This document shows, piece after piece, positions 55,808 to 64,000 of a DNA stretch of 64,000 bases (position 1 is the stretch's first letter; each line of letters begins with the position of its first letter). Source of the DNA: an uncultured Paracoccaceae bacterium. GTDB lineage: Bacteria; Pseudomonadota; Alphaproteobacteria; Rhodobacterales; Rhodobacteraceae. Made by a program: the position numbers and the translations under genes. The DNA lies in the NCBI GenBank assembly GCA_947499715.1, contig CANMPL010000001.1, forward strand, positions 248,001 to 312,000, in the 5' to 3' direction. The notes under the pieces are model-generated. The model was not told where the DNA came from, made no database searches, and saw only the letters and a program-made list of their open reading frames with translations.

Positions 55808-58294
55808 TTAGAGGGTGCGTTCGACCTCTTCCCGCTCGAAGATTTCGATCACGTCATCGGGGCGAATGTCGTCGTAGTTTTCGAACGCCATGCCGCACTC
55901 TTGACCGGACTGAACCTCTGGCACTTCGTCCTTGAAGCGCTTGAGCGTTTTGAGCGTGCCTTCGTGGATGACCACGTTGTCGCGCAGCAGGCGGACACCT
56001 GCGGAACGGCGGGCGACACCTTCGGTAACCAGACAACCGGCAACCTTGCCGACGCCTGTCACCTTGAAGACCTCTTTGATGTTGGCGTAGCCGATGAACT
56101 TTTCCTTGATCTCGGCAGAGAGCAGGCCAGAGGCCGCTGCTTTGACGTCGTCAACAAGGTCGTAGATCACCGAATAATACCGGATCTCGACACCTTTTTG
56201 GTTCGCGACGTTCCGGGCCGTTGCATTGGCACGGACGTTGAAACCAAAGACCGGCGCGCCAGAGGCTTCGGCCAGACCCACGTCGGTTTCGGTGATCGCA
56301 CCGACGCCAGAGTGCAGGACCCGCACGCGGACCTCATCGTTGCCGATCTTCTCCATCGCTTGCACGATAGCTTCGGCAGAGCCTTGCACGTCGGCCTTTA
56401 CCAGGATCGGCAGTTCGGAGACATCCTCGTTCGCTTTGGCGTTGGCCATCAGCTGTTCGAGGGTTGTCGCGGCACCAGCGGCGGCGCGTTTGTCTTTCGC
56501 GGCCTTTTCACGGTAGTCGGCGATTTCACGCGCCTGCGCTTCGGTGTCGACCACGTTCAGCACGTCGCCCGCTTCGGGTGTGCCGTTGAGGCCAAGCACC
56601 TCGACCGGAACCGATGGGCCGGCTTCTTTGACGCGGTCACCTTTGTCGTCGATCAGCGCGCGGACTTTACCCCACTGCTCGCCCACAACAAAGATATCAC
56701 CCTGCTTGAGCGTGCCGTTCTGAACCAGAACGGTGGCCACAGGACCACGGCCCACGTCAAGCTGCGCCTCGATCACGGCACCAGAGGCGGAGCGGTCGGG
56801 GTTGGCTTTGAGTTCCAGAATTTCAGCTTGCAGCGCGATGGCCTCAAGCAGTTCTGGCAGGCCCTGACCGGTGATGGCGGAAACTTCGACGTCCTGCACT
56901 TCGCCGGACATCTCTTCCACGATGACCTCGTGTTGCAGAAGATCGGTGCGCACTTTCATCGGATCAGCCGCAGGGCGGTCGATCTTGTTGATCGCTACGA
57001 TCATTGGCACGTTGGCGGCCTTGGCGTGGTTGATCGCCTCGATCGTTTGCGGCATGACCGCATCGTCGGCTGCGACAACAAGCACAACGATATCAGTGAC
57101 TTGCGCACCGCGTGACCGCATCGACGTAAACGCCGCGTGACCCGGCGTATCAAGGAACGACAGCAGCTGGCCGCTGTCGGTTGTGACCTGATAGGCACCG
57201 ATGTGCTGGGTGATGCCGCCAGCCTCACCAGCGACAACGCGGGCGTTGCGGATGGCGTCGAGCAGCGAAGTCTTACCATGGTCAACGTGGCCCATGATCG
57301 TGATGATCGGCGCACGCGGCTTGAGATCTTCGGGCTTGTCTTCGACCTGGTCGATGACCTGTTCCACGTCCGCGTCAGAGACGCGCACAACGGTGTGGCC
57401 AAATTCTTCGATGATCAGTTCGGCGGTGTCGGCGTCGATGGTCTGGGTTTGCGTCGCCATGATGCCATTGGTCATCAGCGCCTTGACCACGTCAGAGACG
57501 CGTTCGGACATTCGGTTGGCAAGCTCGCCCACGGTGATCGCTTCGGGCAGGGCCACGTCGCGGAACACCTTTTCACGCTCGGCAGAAGCGCCCATCGCCT
57601 TGGCGCGGGCACGGTCCTGCTTGCGCTTCATCGCGGCCATGGATTTGGGGCGCGCGCCGCCGCCGCCACGCAGGGCGTCGTTCAGCGTCAGCTTACCAGA
57701 GCGGCGACCGTCATCGTCACCGCCACGGCCGGGCTTGGATTTGTTGTTACGGTCCTGATTGTCACGCTCGCGGTCCGTCTTGCTGGGCGCGCGGGTCGGA
57801 CGATCAATCGCGGCTTCGCCGGGAACGGCGGCAGCGGGAGGCGGTGCGGCGGCGGCGGCCTTTGCGGTTTCAGCGGCGCGTTTCTTCGCCTCTTCTTCCT
57901 CGGCTTTGGCCTTGGCGCGTTCCTCGCGTTCGCGGGTCTCTGCCTCTTTGGCTTCGGCCTCTGCCCGGCGACGGTCGCGTTCTGCGGCACGTTCTTTTTC
58001 TTCGGCTTCACGCTTTGCGGCGTCTTCGGCTTCGCGGGCTTTGAACGCCTGCAGGGCCTTCATCCGGCGCGCGTAATCCGCATCCGACACGCCCGCAGGA
58101 CGCTTGGACGGATCACCCGCAGTCGGGGTTCCGGTTGCGGCAGGCTTTGCAGCGCCCGGCTTGGGCACCACAACGCGCTTGCGCTTGGTTTCCACCACTA
58201 CGTTCTTGGTCCGCCCATGGCTAAAGCTTTGCTTTACGTTACTGGGGCGCGAACCGCCAAGACCGAGTGTCTTTTTGCCGTCGTTATCGCTCAT
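55808..58294 (-). CDS. infB: Translation initiation factor IF-2
   Basis: GTPase that places initiator tRNA on the 30S subunit. The protein has 828 residues. The N-terminal ~220 residues are Ala/Glu/Lys/Arg-rich with a long charged coiled stretch (about 75-140). The conserved core has G1 [18 protein letters not shown]3 [15 protein letters not shown] and G4 [14 protein letters not shown]; domains II-IV end at [15 protein letters not shown]. Start ATG 58294, 4 nt after the ylxR-like gene. Confidence 0.97.
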   Translation of the reverse strand: MSDNDGKKTLGLGGSRPSNVKQSFSHGRTKNVVVETKRKRVVVPKPGAAKPAATGTPTAGDPSKRPAGVSDADYARRMKALQAFKAREAEDAAKREAEEKERAAERDRRRAEAEAKEAETREREERAKAKAEEEEAKKRAAETAKAAAAAPPPAAAVPGEAAIDRPTRAPSKTDRERDNQDRNNKSKPGRGGDDDGRRSGKLTLNDALRGGGGARPKSMAAMKRKQDRARAKAMGASAEREKVFRDVALPEAITVGELANRMSERVSDVVKALMTNGIMATQTQTIDADTAELIIEEFGHTVVRVSDADVEQVIDQVEDKPEDLKPRAPIITIMGHVDHGKTSLLDAIRNARVVAGEAGGITQHIGAYQVTTDSGQLLSFLDTPGHAAFTSMRSRGAQVTDIVVLVVAADDAVMPQTIEAINHAKAANVPMIVAINKIDRPAADPMKVRTDLLQHEVIVEEMSGEVQDVEVSAITGQGLPELLEAIALQAEILELKANPDRSASGAVIEAQLDVGRGPVATVLVQNGTLKQGDIFVVGEQWGKVRALIDDKGDRVKEAGPSVPVEVLGLNGTPEAGDVLNVVDTEAQAREIADYREKAAKDKRAAAGAATTLEQLMANAKANEDVSELPILVKADVQGSAEAIVQAMEKIGNDEVRVRVLHSGVGAITETDVGLAEASGAPVFGFNVRANATARNVANQKGVEIRYYSVIYDLVDDVKAAASGLLSAEIKEKFIGYANIKEVFKVTGVGKVAGCLVTEGVARRSAGVRLLRDNVVIHEGTLKTLKRFKDEVPEVQSGQECGMAFENYDDIRPDDVIEIFEREEVERTL

Positions 58295-58298
58295 CTAG

Positions 58299-58925
58299 CT
58301 ACTTGTCCTTCCCGGTGGCATTCTCTCCACCGTCAATCTCGCGCAAGCCTTTCAGCTTTGCGGCTTCCTCTACTACACGGTCGCTGAGTCTGCCAGTGGC
58401 GAGCGCGCCATGTATCACACTTTGCCGTCCAAATGCCAAACCCAATTCCGCAGCTGTCAAACAGCCGTAATATCGGGCGCCTTCGGGCGTCCATAATTTC
58501 GTCTTGCCCCGTTCAGACCCGTCAGAGGCCTGCATCAGAACACGGACACGTTCCCCACCGGAGAGCCAGCCCTTTACCTTCTCAAATCCACAGACCGCGA
58601 GCCCCGCTTTGCGGGCCAATGCGATCAGATCAACGACGCGGCGCGCCAGTTGTCTTTCAACTTCCTGTGCCAAACCTTCCGGCACCGTCACGGAGGTCTT
58701 GGCCGCGCGACTGAACTGACCCTTGGAGGCCACCTGAAGTGCGGCATGGTCGGCCACGACATATATGCCCCGACCCGGCAGTTTGCCAAGAACATCGGGC
58801 ACAATCATATTGTCAGGCCCAACAACAAAGCGGATCAGCCCAGACTTGGGCTGGCTTTCGCCGGTGACGATGCACCGACGTTCCGGCCCATCGTCCCTGT
58901 TCTTTTTGCTACCGCCCCGCGTCAT
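58299..58925 (-). CDS. YlxR (DUF448) - L7Ae-like RNA-binding fusion protein
   Basis: Protein of 208 residues. The N-terminal YlxR domain (about 12-85) has RRCIVTGESQPKSGLIRFVV and GKLPGRGIYVVADHAALQ. The C-terminal half (about 100-195) is an L7Ae/L30e-like domain (LIALARKAGLAVCGFEKVKG, RVRVLMQASDGSERGK). The fusion is common in Alphaproteobacteria; in other bacteria they are two genes. Probably an RNA-binding modulator of transcription or translation. ATG 58925 is chosen; the frame continues upstream into nusA without similarity. Confidence 0.9.
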   Translation of the reverse strand: MTRGGSKKNRDDGPERRCIVTGESQPKSGLIRFVVGPDNMIVPDVLGKLPGRGIYVVADHAALQVASKGQFSRAAKTSVTVPEGLAQEVERQLARRVVDLIALARKAGLAVCGFEKVKGWLSGGERVRVLMQASDGSERGKTKLWTPEGARYYGCLTAAELGLAFGRQSVIHGALATGRLSDRVVEEAAKLKGLREIDGGENATGKDK

Positions 58926-58947
58926 CGCGTCTGGGATCAGAGGCCCA

Positions 58948-60573
58948 TCAGGCCTCCGCCTCCGCGGTTGCGTCTGCGTCGTCGGCTTCGCCTTCTTCTT
59001 CGTCTGCGACCAAATCAGCAGGATCAACCCAACCCAGCATGACGCGGGCGGTCATGACCATATCTTGCGCCTCTTCGAGGCTGATTTCAAATGGTTCAAG
59101 CACACCGTCATCTTTGGTGCGTTCGCCATCAACGGTTGTCCAGCCGCCTGCCAGTTCCCAATCGGCGCAGGTGGCGAAGTCTTCGAGTGTTTTCACACCG
59201 TCTTCGGCCAGGGCCTGAATCATCAGTGGTGTCAGACCTTCGAAGTTCACAAGGCTGTCTTCGACGCCCAGCGCACGAGCGGCTTCCATCGCCTTGTTGT
59301 TGATCGCCTCAAGGTAATCGCGGGCACGGGCCTGCAATTCGCCAGCGGTGCCTTCGTCAACACCTTCGATGACCAGCAGTTCCTCAAGTTCGACGTAAGC
59401 GACTTCTTCGAGGTTGGTGAACCCTTCAGAGACCAGCAACTGGGCAAAGAATTCGTCCAGATCGAGCGCTTCCATAAAGAGACCGGTGCGCAGTTCGAAT
59501 TCGGCCTGACGACGCTTGGATTCTTCTTCTTCGGTCAGGATGTCGATGTCGAGGCCGGTCAGTTGCGATGCAAGGCGCACGTTCTGGCCACGGCGGCCAA
59601 TGGCCAGCGAAAGCTGTTCCTCTGGCACCACAACTTCGATTTTGCCGGCTTCTTCATCCAGAACAACCTTGGAGACCTCAGCAGGCTGAAGCGCGTTCAC
59701 AAGGAAGGTCGGCATGTCTTCATTCCAAGGAATGATGTCGATTTTCTCGCCCTGAAGTTCATTCACGACGGCCTGCACACGGCTACCCCGCATACCGACA
59801 CAAGCGCCGACAGGGTCGATGGAGCCATCATAGGAAATGACAGCGATCTTGGCGCGGCTGCCGGGGTCACGGGCGACGGCCTTGATCTCGATGATGCCTT
59901 CGTAGATTTCCGGCACTTCCATCTTGAACAGTTCGGCCATGAATTCAGGCGCTGTGCGCGACAGGAAGATCTGCGGGCCGCGCTGTTCGCGGCGCACGTC
60001 CTTGATGAAGCAACGGATGCGGTCGTTGGGGCGATAGGCCTCGCGCCCGATCTTTTCATTGCGACGCAGGATCGCTTCGCCTGCGCCGACATCGACGATG
60101 ACGTTGCCGTATTCTTCGCGCTTGACCAGCGCGTTGATGATCGTGCCAGCGCGGTCTTTGAATTCTTCGTATTGCTTGTCGCGCTCTGCTTCGCGGACCT
60201 TTTGCAAGATCACCTGCTTGGCGGATTGCGCAGCGATACGGCCCAGTTCAACCGGTGGCACCTCTTCGATCAGCTGTTGGCCGACCTCGGGGTTTTCCAT
60301 GTATTGCTTGGCCTGTTCAACGGTGAATTCGGCCTGATAATTCTCGAGCTCTTCTTCCTCGACCACGGTGCGGACGCGGGTGAAGGTTGCCTTACCGGTC
60401 TTGCGGTCAATCGCGACGCGGATGTCCATTTCGGCGCCGTAGCGGGATTTCGCCGCACGGGCGAGCGATTCTTCCATCGCTTCGACCACCAGATTCGGGT
60501 CGATCATCTTTTCGCGGGCCACGGCCTCGGCTGTTTGCAGCAGCTCTAGCTGGTTGGCAGAGGTGATTGCCAT
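58948..60573 (-). CDS. nusA: Transcription termination/antitermination factor NusA
   Basis: RNA polymerase-binding factor, 541 residues. The N-terminal domain, S1 domain (about 135-200; [20 protein letters not shown]), two KH domains ([40 protein letters not shown]) and C-terminal acidic helix-hairpin-helix repeats ([17 protein letters not shown]) are all present. The acidic end ([18 protein letters not shown]) is normal for alphaproteobacteria. ATG at 60573 shares one base with the rimP stop. Confidence 0.97.
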   Translation of the reverse strand: MAITSANQLELLQTAEAVAREKMIDPNLVVEAMEESLARAAKSRYGAEMDIRVAIDRKTGKATFTRVRTVVEEEELENYQAEFTVEQAKQYMENPEVGQQLIEEVPPVELGRIAAQSAKQVILQKVREAERDKQYEEFKDRAGTIINALVKREEYGNVIVDVGAGEAILRRNEKIGREAYRPNDRIRCFIKDVRREQRGPQIFLSRTAPEFMAELFKMEVPEIYEGIIEIKAVARDPGSRAKIAVISYDGSIDPVGACVGMRGSRVQAVVNELQGEKIDIIPWNEDMPTFLVNALQPAEVSKVVLDEEAGKIEVVVPEEQLSLAIGRRGQNVRLASQLTGLDIDILTEEEESKRRQAEFELRTGLFMEALDLDEFFAQLLVSEGFTNLEEVAYVELEELLVIEGVDEGTAGELQARARDYLEAINNKAMEAARALGVEDSLVNFEGLTPLMIQALAEDGVKTLEDFATCADWELAGGWTTVDGERTKDDGVLEPFEISLEEAQDMVMTARVMLGWVDPADLVADEEEGEADDADATAEAEA

Positions 60574-61205
60574 CAGGTCTTCTCCTTGTTCGCGCTGGGG
60601 CGCTTTTTGGACTTGGTCTTTTTGCTGGGTGCGACGTTTTCGTCGCTGTCGATAATGGTTTCGATCTCGTCGAACTGGCTTTCGTCAATCTGGCCCGCGT
60701 CCTTGCGGCCCTTGAGCACATCGCGGATCAGCTCATCCGTCAGGATCAGCTTGGCGTCGGTGAGCCAGTCGAATTTCAGGCCAATGGTGCCTTCTTCGAT
60801 GTCGATCAGAACCTCATCGCCGTCGATGCCCGCAAGCTCGCCCTTAAAGCGGCGGCGGCCGTCGATCAGTTCTTCGGTTTCGATCTTCGCCTCAAAGCCT
60901 TTCCACTGGTCAAAGTCTTTCAACCGGGTCAGGGGACGGTCGATGCCGGGGCTGGAAACTTCGAGCGTATAGGCATCAATAATCGGGTCTTCGACATCCA
61001 GCACGGCAGAGATGGCGGTGCTGATCTGACCGCATTCATCAACCTCGATCGTGCCATCAGGCTTTTGCGCCATGATTTGCAGGATGCTTTCCTTCCCGCT
61101 CATCAAACGGACGCGCACAATCTCGAACCCCATGTCTTCTACGACAGGGGTGATAATCTCTGTGATGCGGCGGTCGATGGCCGCTTTGGCGATCATATCA
61201 GTCAT
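60573..61205 (-). CDS. rimP: Ribosome maturation factor RimP
   Basis: Needed for 30S assembly, 210 residues. The RimP N-terminal domain has [20 protein letters not shown] and [20 protein letters not shown]; the C-terminal SH3-like domain has [21 protein letters not shown] Lys/Ser-rich tail ([18 protein letters not shown]) extends beyond the usual length. First gene of the rimP-nusA-ylxR-infB operon. ATG 61205 fits the family N-terminus; the open frame upstream is spurious. Confidence 0.94.
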   Translation of the reverse strand: MTDMIAKAAIDRRITEIITPVVEDMGFEIVRVRLMSGKESILQIMAQKPDGTIEVDECGQISTAISAVLDVEDPIIDAYTLEVSSPGIDRPLTRLKDFDQWKGFEAKIETEELIDGRRRFKGELAGIDGDEVLIDIEEGTIGLKFDWLTDAKLILTDELIRDVLKGRKDAGQIDESQFDEIETIIDSDENVAPSKKTKSKKRPSANKEKT

Positions 61206-61298
61206 GGTTCGTCCAAGCACAAAAAAACGGGCGCGCGGCCCGTTGCGATTTCGGTGGTGCAGGGGGTGGAGGCCTGCGCCGCTGTTAAGGGGGATATA

Positions 61299-61325
61299 GG
61301 CCAAGCGCTGGGTCAGCGCAAGGCC
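61299..61325. other. Hairpin between the hypothetical gene and rimP
   Basis: Interrupted inverted repeat GGCC-AA-GCGCTG / CAGCGC-AA-GGCC with a 3-nt loop, 7 nt beyond the stop of the minus-strand gene at 61333. No T-run follows. It may act as a weak terminator for that gene or as part of the rimP leader. Confidence 0.4.
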
Positions 61326-61332
61326 CCCTGTG

Positions 61333-61941
61333 TTACTGACCCAAAAGCGCGTTCAACTCCGCGACAACGCCACCGCTGAGCGCCTGCCCACCGGTCAGAC
61401 CCGCCTTGGCCCGGTTGAGTTGGCGCGACGCCAAATAATAGACGTCCACGGCGGCATTATAGCTGACGGCAGAGGCGTGCAGATGTTCAAAGTGGTCGCC
61501 GTTGGGGTAGGCCGCAAGCGCCTGCTCGGGCGTCATCGTGTTCAGGCGGTCGTATTCGGCATAAAGCGTCCGCGTGCGCGTATATGCCAGTTGGGTCAGC
61601 CGGGTCATGGTGCGCACCATCTCAATCTTGCCTTGGTGGCTGGCGCGACGTTCCTGACGGTCATTACGGGAATTGGCGGCGCGACCTGCCTGATCAGAGC
61701 TGGCCGCCTGCAAGACAGACGTGACGTTTTGCACAGTCTCGACGTCAGAAGAATTGGTTTGGCGCGCACGATTGGAGCCTTTGCCCGAAGCGGCAACCGA
61801 TGAAACCGACAGCGTGGTCTGACCACTTTTATCGGCAAGGCCCGGCGTTGCGATACTGGAAAACAACAACACCAAAAGAGCGGATAAAGATCCGGTCCTG
61901 ATAGGCCCCCAAGGCACAAGATTTCGGGTGGTGATAGCCAT
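61333..61941 (-). CDS. Hypothetical secreted protein
   Basis: Protein of 202 residues with an N-terminal signal peptide ([20 protein letters not shown]) and no domain I recognise. The mature part has a Ser/Thr-rich disordered segment (about 40-70), an Asn/Arg-rich basic stretch ([18 protein letters not shown]) and a helical C-terminal half ([40 protein letters not shown]). Start ATG 61941 after AGAGGCCC. A TTAACCAT element lies 37 nt upstream. It is flanked by hairpins on both sides and so seems to be its own transcription unit. Confidence 0.75.
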   Translation of the reverse strand: MAITTRNLVPWGPIRTGSLSALLVLLFSSIATPGLADKSGQTTLSVSSVAASGKGSNRARQTNSSDVETVQNVTSVLQAASSDQAGRAANSRNDRQERRASHQGKIEMVRTMTRLTQLAYTRTRTLYAEYDRLNTMTPEQALAAYPNGDHFEHLHASAVSYNAAVDVYYLASRQLNRAKAGLTGGQALSGGVVAELNALLGQ

Positions 61942-62038
61942 AAGGGCCTCTCCAATTACTGAACTAATCCTTTGTGGTTAACCATCAAATGCGGCAGTTT
62001 TCGGGCCATTCGGCAGGAAATTAAGCCAAAACCATCCC

Positions 62039-62071
62039 AAAAACGAAAACGCCCCGCACAATGGCGGGGCG
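62039..62071 (-). terminator. Intrinsic terminator after the substrate-binding protein gene
   Basis: Perfect stem CGCCCCGC / GCGGGGCG with a 6-nt loop (62050-62071), then a T-rich tract on the minus strand (GTTTTCGTTTTTGG). It begins 25 nt after the stop of the gene ending at 62097. Confidence 0.85.
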
Positions 62072-62096
62072 CTTCCAGTGATTGTTTCGATTTGGT

Positions 62097-63647
62097 TTAC
62101 GCGACGGACCAACGCTCTGCCATGCGGGCGTTATCCATCTGCCAGAGGTTACCGACCACGTCAGGTGACTGAATCCGGTTGTTCACGGCCTGCACGTAGT
62201 TGGCGAACATTGGGATCAGGACGCCACCTTCATCCCGCAGGATCTCTTGCATCTCGAAATACTGGCTGCGGCGCTTGTCGCTGTCGAGTTCGGCACGTGC
62301 TGACAACAGCAGTTCCTGGAAGCGGGCGCTGTCTTTGCTGTCCCACTGGCTGTCATTCCACGGCACGCCTTCTTCGTAGGCGGTCGAGAACATCCAGTCT
62401 TCGGTCGCGCGACCGGACCAGTAGCAGGCACAGAACGATTTCTTCAGCCAAACGTTGGACCAGTAACCATCGGATGGCTCTTGCACCACGTTGATGTTGA
62501 TCCCGGCCTGAGCCGCGGAGGCCTGATACAGCTGAGCTGCGTCAACAGCACCTTCGAACGCAGCGTTTGACGCGCTGAGGTCGATGGTCAGAGAATCCAT
62601 GCCTGCCTCTTTGAGGTAGAACTTTGCCTTATCGGCGTCGAATTCAGTCTGTTCCATCTCAGAGTGGTAGTATTGGTTCGCAGGCCCGATGGGCGTGTCG
62701 TTACCAACAGCACCGTGACCCAGCAGGATCTTGTCGACGAGTTCCTGACGGTTGATGCCATACTTGAGCGCGCGACGGACGTTGACGTCATTGTATGGCG
62801 ACGTGTCGGTCAGCATCGGGAAAGTATACTGCTGGTTGCCGGTAACTTCCTGAATACGCAGGGCGGGGTTCGCCTTGAGCAGTGCTTCGGTCTTAAAGTC
62901 GATGCGGTTGATGGTATCAACCTGACCGGTCATCAGCGCGTTCATGCGTGCAGTGTTGTCGTTGATCGCGATGAATTCGACCTCATCAAAGAAGCCGGCG
63001 CTGTCGCCTTTGTAGTGACCTTCAAAGCGCTTACCGACAAAGCGGACGCCCGGATCAAAGGCCACAACGCTGTAGAGGCCCGTACCGATGCCCTGCGCGA
63101 TGGCGTTTTCGATGTTGCCCGCTGGGAACATCAGGATGTGATAATCCGACATCAGATATGGGAAGTCGGCGTTGCCGGAGGCAAGCGTGAACTGCACCTG
63201 ATGGTCGCCCAACTTCTTCATTTCGGTGATGGCTTCGACGATTGGCTTGGCGGCAGACTTTGATTCCTCACCGACGTGCATTTGCAGCGATTCAATCACG
63301 TCGTCAGCGCCAAATGGCTTGCCGTCGTGGAAGGTCACGCCCTGGCGCAGGTTGAATGTCCAGGTCTTGGCGTCTGCGGAAGCTTCCCAGCTTTCAGCCA
63401 GTTCGCCAACAAGGCTACCGTCAGCAGCAACTTCCGTCAGACAGTCAAAGACTGTGCCGTGTGCAGCAGCGATCATGAAAATGTCAGAGTGCGTCCGGCC
63501 ATCCCAGCTATCGGACGTGTTTGCGCCACCCAGACCTGCGGTCAGTTTACCGCCACGGGTTTGCGCACGCAGGGGCAGGCCAGTCAGGCCAAGTACACCT
63601 GCAGCAACACCGGTCTTGAGTAGACCGCGTCTGCTAAATTGAGTCAT
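62097..63647 (-). CDS. Peptide-type ABC transporter substrate-binding protein (SBP family 5), Tat signal
   Basis: Periplasmic binding protein of 516 residues. The N-terminal Tat signal (SRRGLLKTGVAAGVLGL) suggests export in folded form. Then the extracellular solute-binding family 5 pattern: LVGELAESWEASADAKTWTF, FHDGKPFGADDVIESL, INDNTARMNALMTGQVDTIN, DVNVRRALKYGINRQELVDK. Substrate is probably an oligopeptide or related small compound; it cannot be told from sequence. Start ATG 63647 after GGGAGAA. It follows an ABC ATPase gene by 74 nt and ends at a terminator, so it is the last gene of its operon. Confidence 0.9.
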   Translation of the reverse strand: MTQFSRRGLLKTGVAAGVLGLTGLPLRAQTRGGKLTAGLGGANTSDSWDGRTHSDIFMIAAAHGTVFDCLTEVAADGSLVGELAESWEASADAKTWTFNLRQGVTFHDGKPFGADDVIESLQMHVGEESKSAAKPIVEAITEMKKLGDHQVQFTLASGNADFPYLMSDYHILMFPAGNIENAIAQGIGTGLYSVVAFDPGVRFVGKRFEGHYKGDSAGFFDEVEFIAINDNTARMNALMTGQVDTINRIDFKTEALLKANPALRIQEVTGNQQYTFPMLTDTSPYNDVNVRRALKYGINRQELVDKILLGHGAVGNDTPIGPANQYYHSEMEQTEFDADKAKFYLKEAGMDSLTIDLSASNAAFEGAVDAAQLYQASAAQAGININVVQEPSDGYWSNVWLKKSFCACYWSGRATEDWMFSTAYEEGVPWNDSQWDSKDSARFQELLLSARAELDSDKRRSQYFEMQEILRDEGGVLIPMFANYVQAVNNRIQSPDVVGNLWQMDNARMAERWSVA

Positions 63648-63692
63648 CGTATTCTCCCTATTTTACGACTTGGGCGTTTCCCGCCCGTATTG

Positions 63693-63716
63693 ATCATCCC
63701 GCGATGCGGGGGTGAT
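63693..63716 (-). other. Intercistronic stem-loop between ABC ATPase and binding-protein genes
   Basis: Inverted repeat ATCATCCCGC / GCGGGGGTGAT with a 3-nt loop. It lies 6 nt after the ATPase stop and 46 nt before the binding-protein start. Such stems often stabilise mRNA so that the binding protein is made in excess (inference). Confidence 0.45.
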
Positions 63717-63721
63717 TCGGA

Positions 63722-64000
63722 TTACATCTTACCAACGGCAGCGTCGCCAATGTTATCAACTCCGCGTTCTTGCAGCAGATTTGTGAGCCAATCGGGGTCC
63801 ATTTCGGGCACCGAGGACAACAATAGGTCGGTATAGGCGTGGTGCGGTGGGGTAAACATTGCCTTCTTTTCCCCCTGCTCCACGACGCGGCCATCTTTCA
63901 TCACCACAACTTCGTCCGCAATTGCGCGAACTGTCGCAAGGTCGTGGGTGATGAACATGTAGCTGAGTTTGAGCTCATCTTGCAGTTTCGCCAGCAGGCG
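63722..64000 (-). CDS. ABC transporter ATP-binding protein, C-terminal part (peptide-type, partial)
   Basis: The frame enters from the right edge; 92 codons are visible. It shows the H-loop (SYMFITHDLATVRAIADE), the strand VVVMKDGRVVEQG and the C-terminal Opp/Dpp signature (PPHHAYTDLLLSSVPEMDPDW). The last residues (QERGVDNIGDAAVGKM) form a short tail. Nucleotide-binding motifs lie beyond base 64,000. It is probably the ATPase of the peptide transporter whose binding protein follows. Confidence 0.88.
   Translation of the reverse strand, partial: RLLAKLQDELKLSYMFITHDLATVRAIADEVVVMKDGRVVEQGEKKAMFTPPHHAYTDLLLSSVPEMDPDWLTNLLQERGVDNIGDAAVGKM

Overview
The window looks like a chromosomal segment of an alphaproteobacterium of the Rhodobacterales (Roseobacter group). 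This rests on gene content and order: a complete bhcABCD/bhcR set, the rimP-nusA-ylxR/L7Ae-infB order, the kdsD-lptC-lptA-lptB-hpf-ptsN order, a GT14 protein of a type seen in this group, and tight GC-rich coding with many 1-14 nt overlaps. No species can be named from the sequence alone. I saw no rRNA, tRNA, CRISPR array, insertion sequence or prophage.

Left part (1-18,589, all minus strand): one arm of a type VI secretion system (T6SS). In transcription order it holds a DUF4150 PAAR-like spike tip, vgrG, a doubtful 75-codon ORF, a giant autotransporter (type V secretion), tssK, tssL with an OmpA domain, tssM, tagF, the phosphatase pppA and the kinase ppkA (cut by the window start). The kinase, phosphatase and TagF form the threonine-phosphorylation switch of T6SS. 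Short Asp-x-Thr motifs recur in the kinase tail, the TssL tail and the TagF tail. The sheath and baseplate genes, clpV, fha and tssJ are not in the window.

18,753-28,406: a copper-exporting P-type ATPase converges on the beta-hydroxyaspartate cycle operon bhcABCD. This cycle converts two glyoxylate to one oxaloacetate without losing carbon. The IclR regulator bhcR is divergent from bhcA, and two good palindromes lie in the gap between them. A membrane-bound GGDEF-EAL protein with a broken GGDEF site follows.

28,459-33,174 (plus): an RNase D-like exonuclease, then the envelope/LPS operon kdsD-lptC-lptA-lptB, then hpf and ptsN. The rpoN gene often found between lptB and hpf is absent.

33,162-43,284: a minus-strand surface-glycan block in the order cysQ, kdsB, GT2, galU, GT4, GT-A (DUF23-like), GT14 and a double-domain sulfotransferase. 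A divergent ABC-2 polysaccharide-export permease stands next to it. Activated sugar supply, glycosyl transfer, sulfation and PAP removal fit together as a pathway for a sulfated surface polysaccharide (inference).

43,481-55,569: dnaK-terminator-dnaJ, radC, a two-gene minus operon (membrane-anchored hypothetical plus a phosphate-binding-protein/OmpA fusion), secA, and the divergent ppiC-argJ-mutT operon.

55,738-64,000 (minus): the transcription-translation operon rimP-nusA-ylxR-infB with a strong terminator, a secreted hypothetical protein, and the end of a peptide-type ABC operon (ATPase C-terminus, then a Tat-exported substrate-binding protein).

No stretch over 300 bases is completely empty. 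The longest weakly explained gap is 15,751-16,110, which holds only the doubtful small ORF and the upstream region of the autotransporter.
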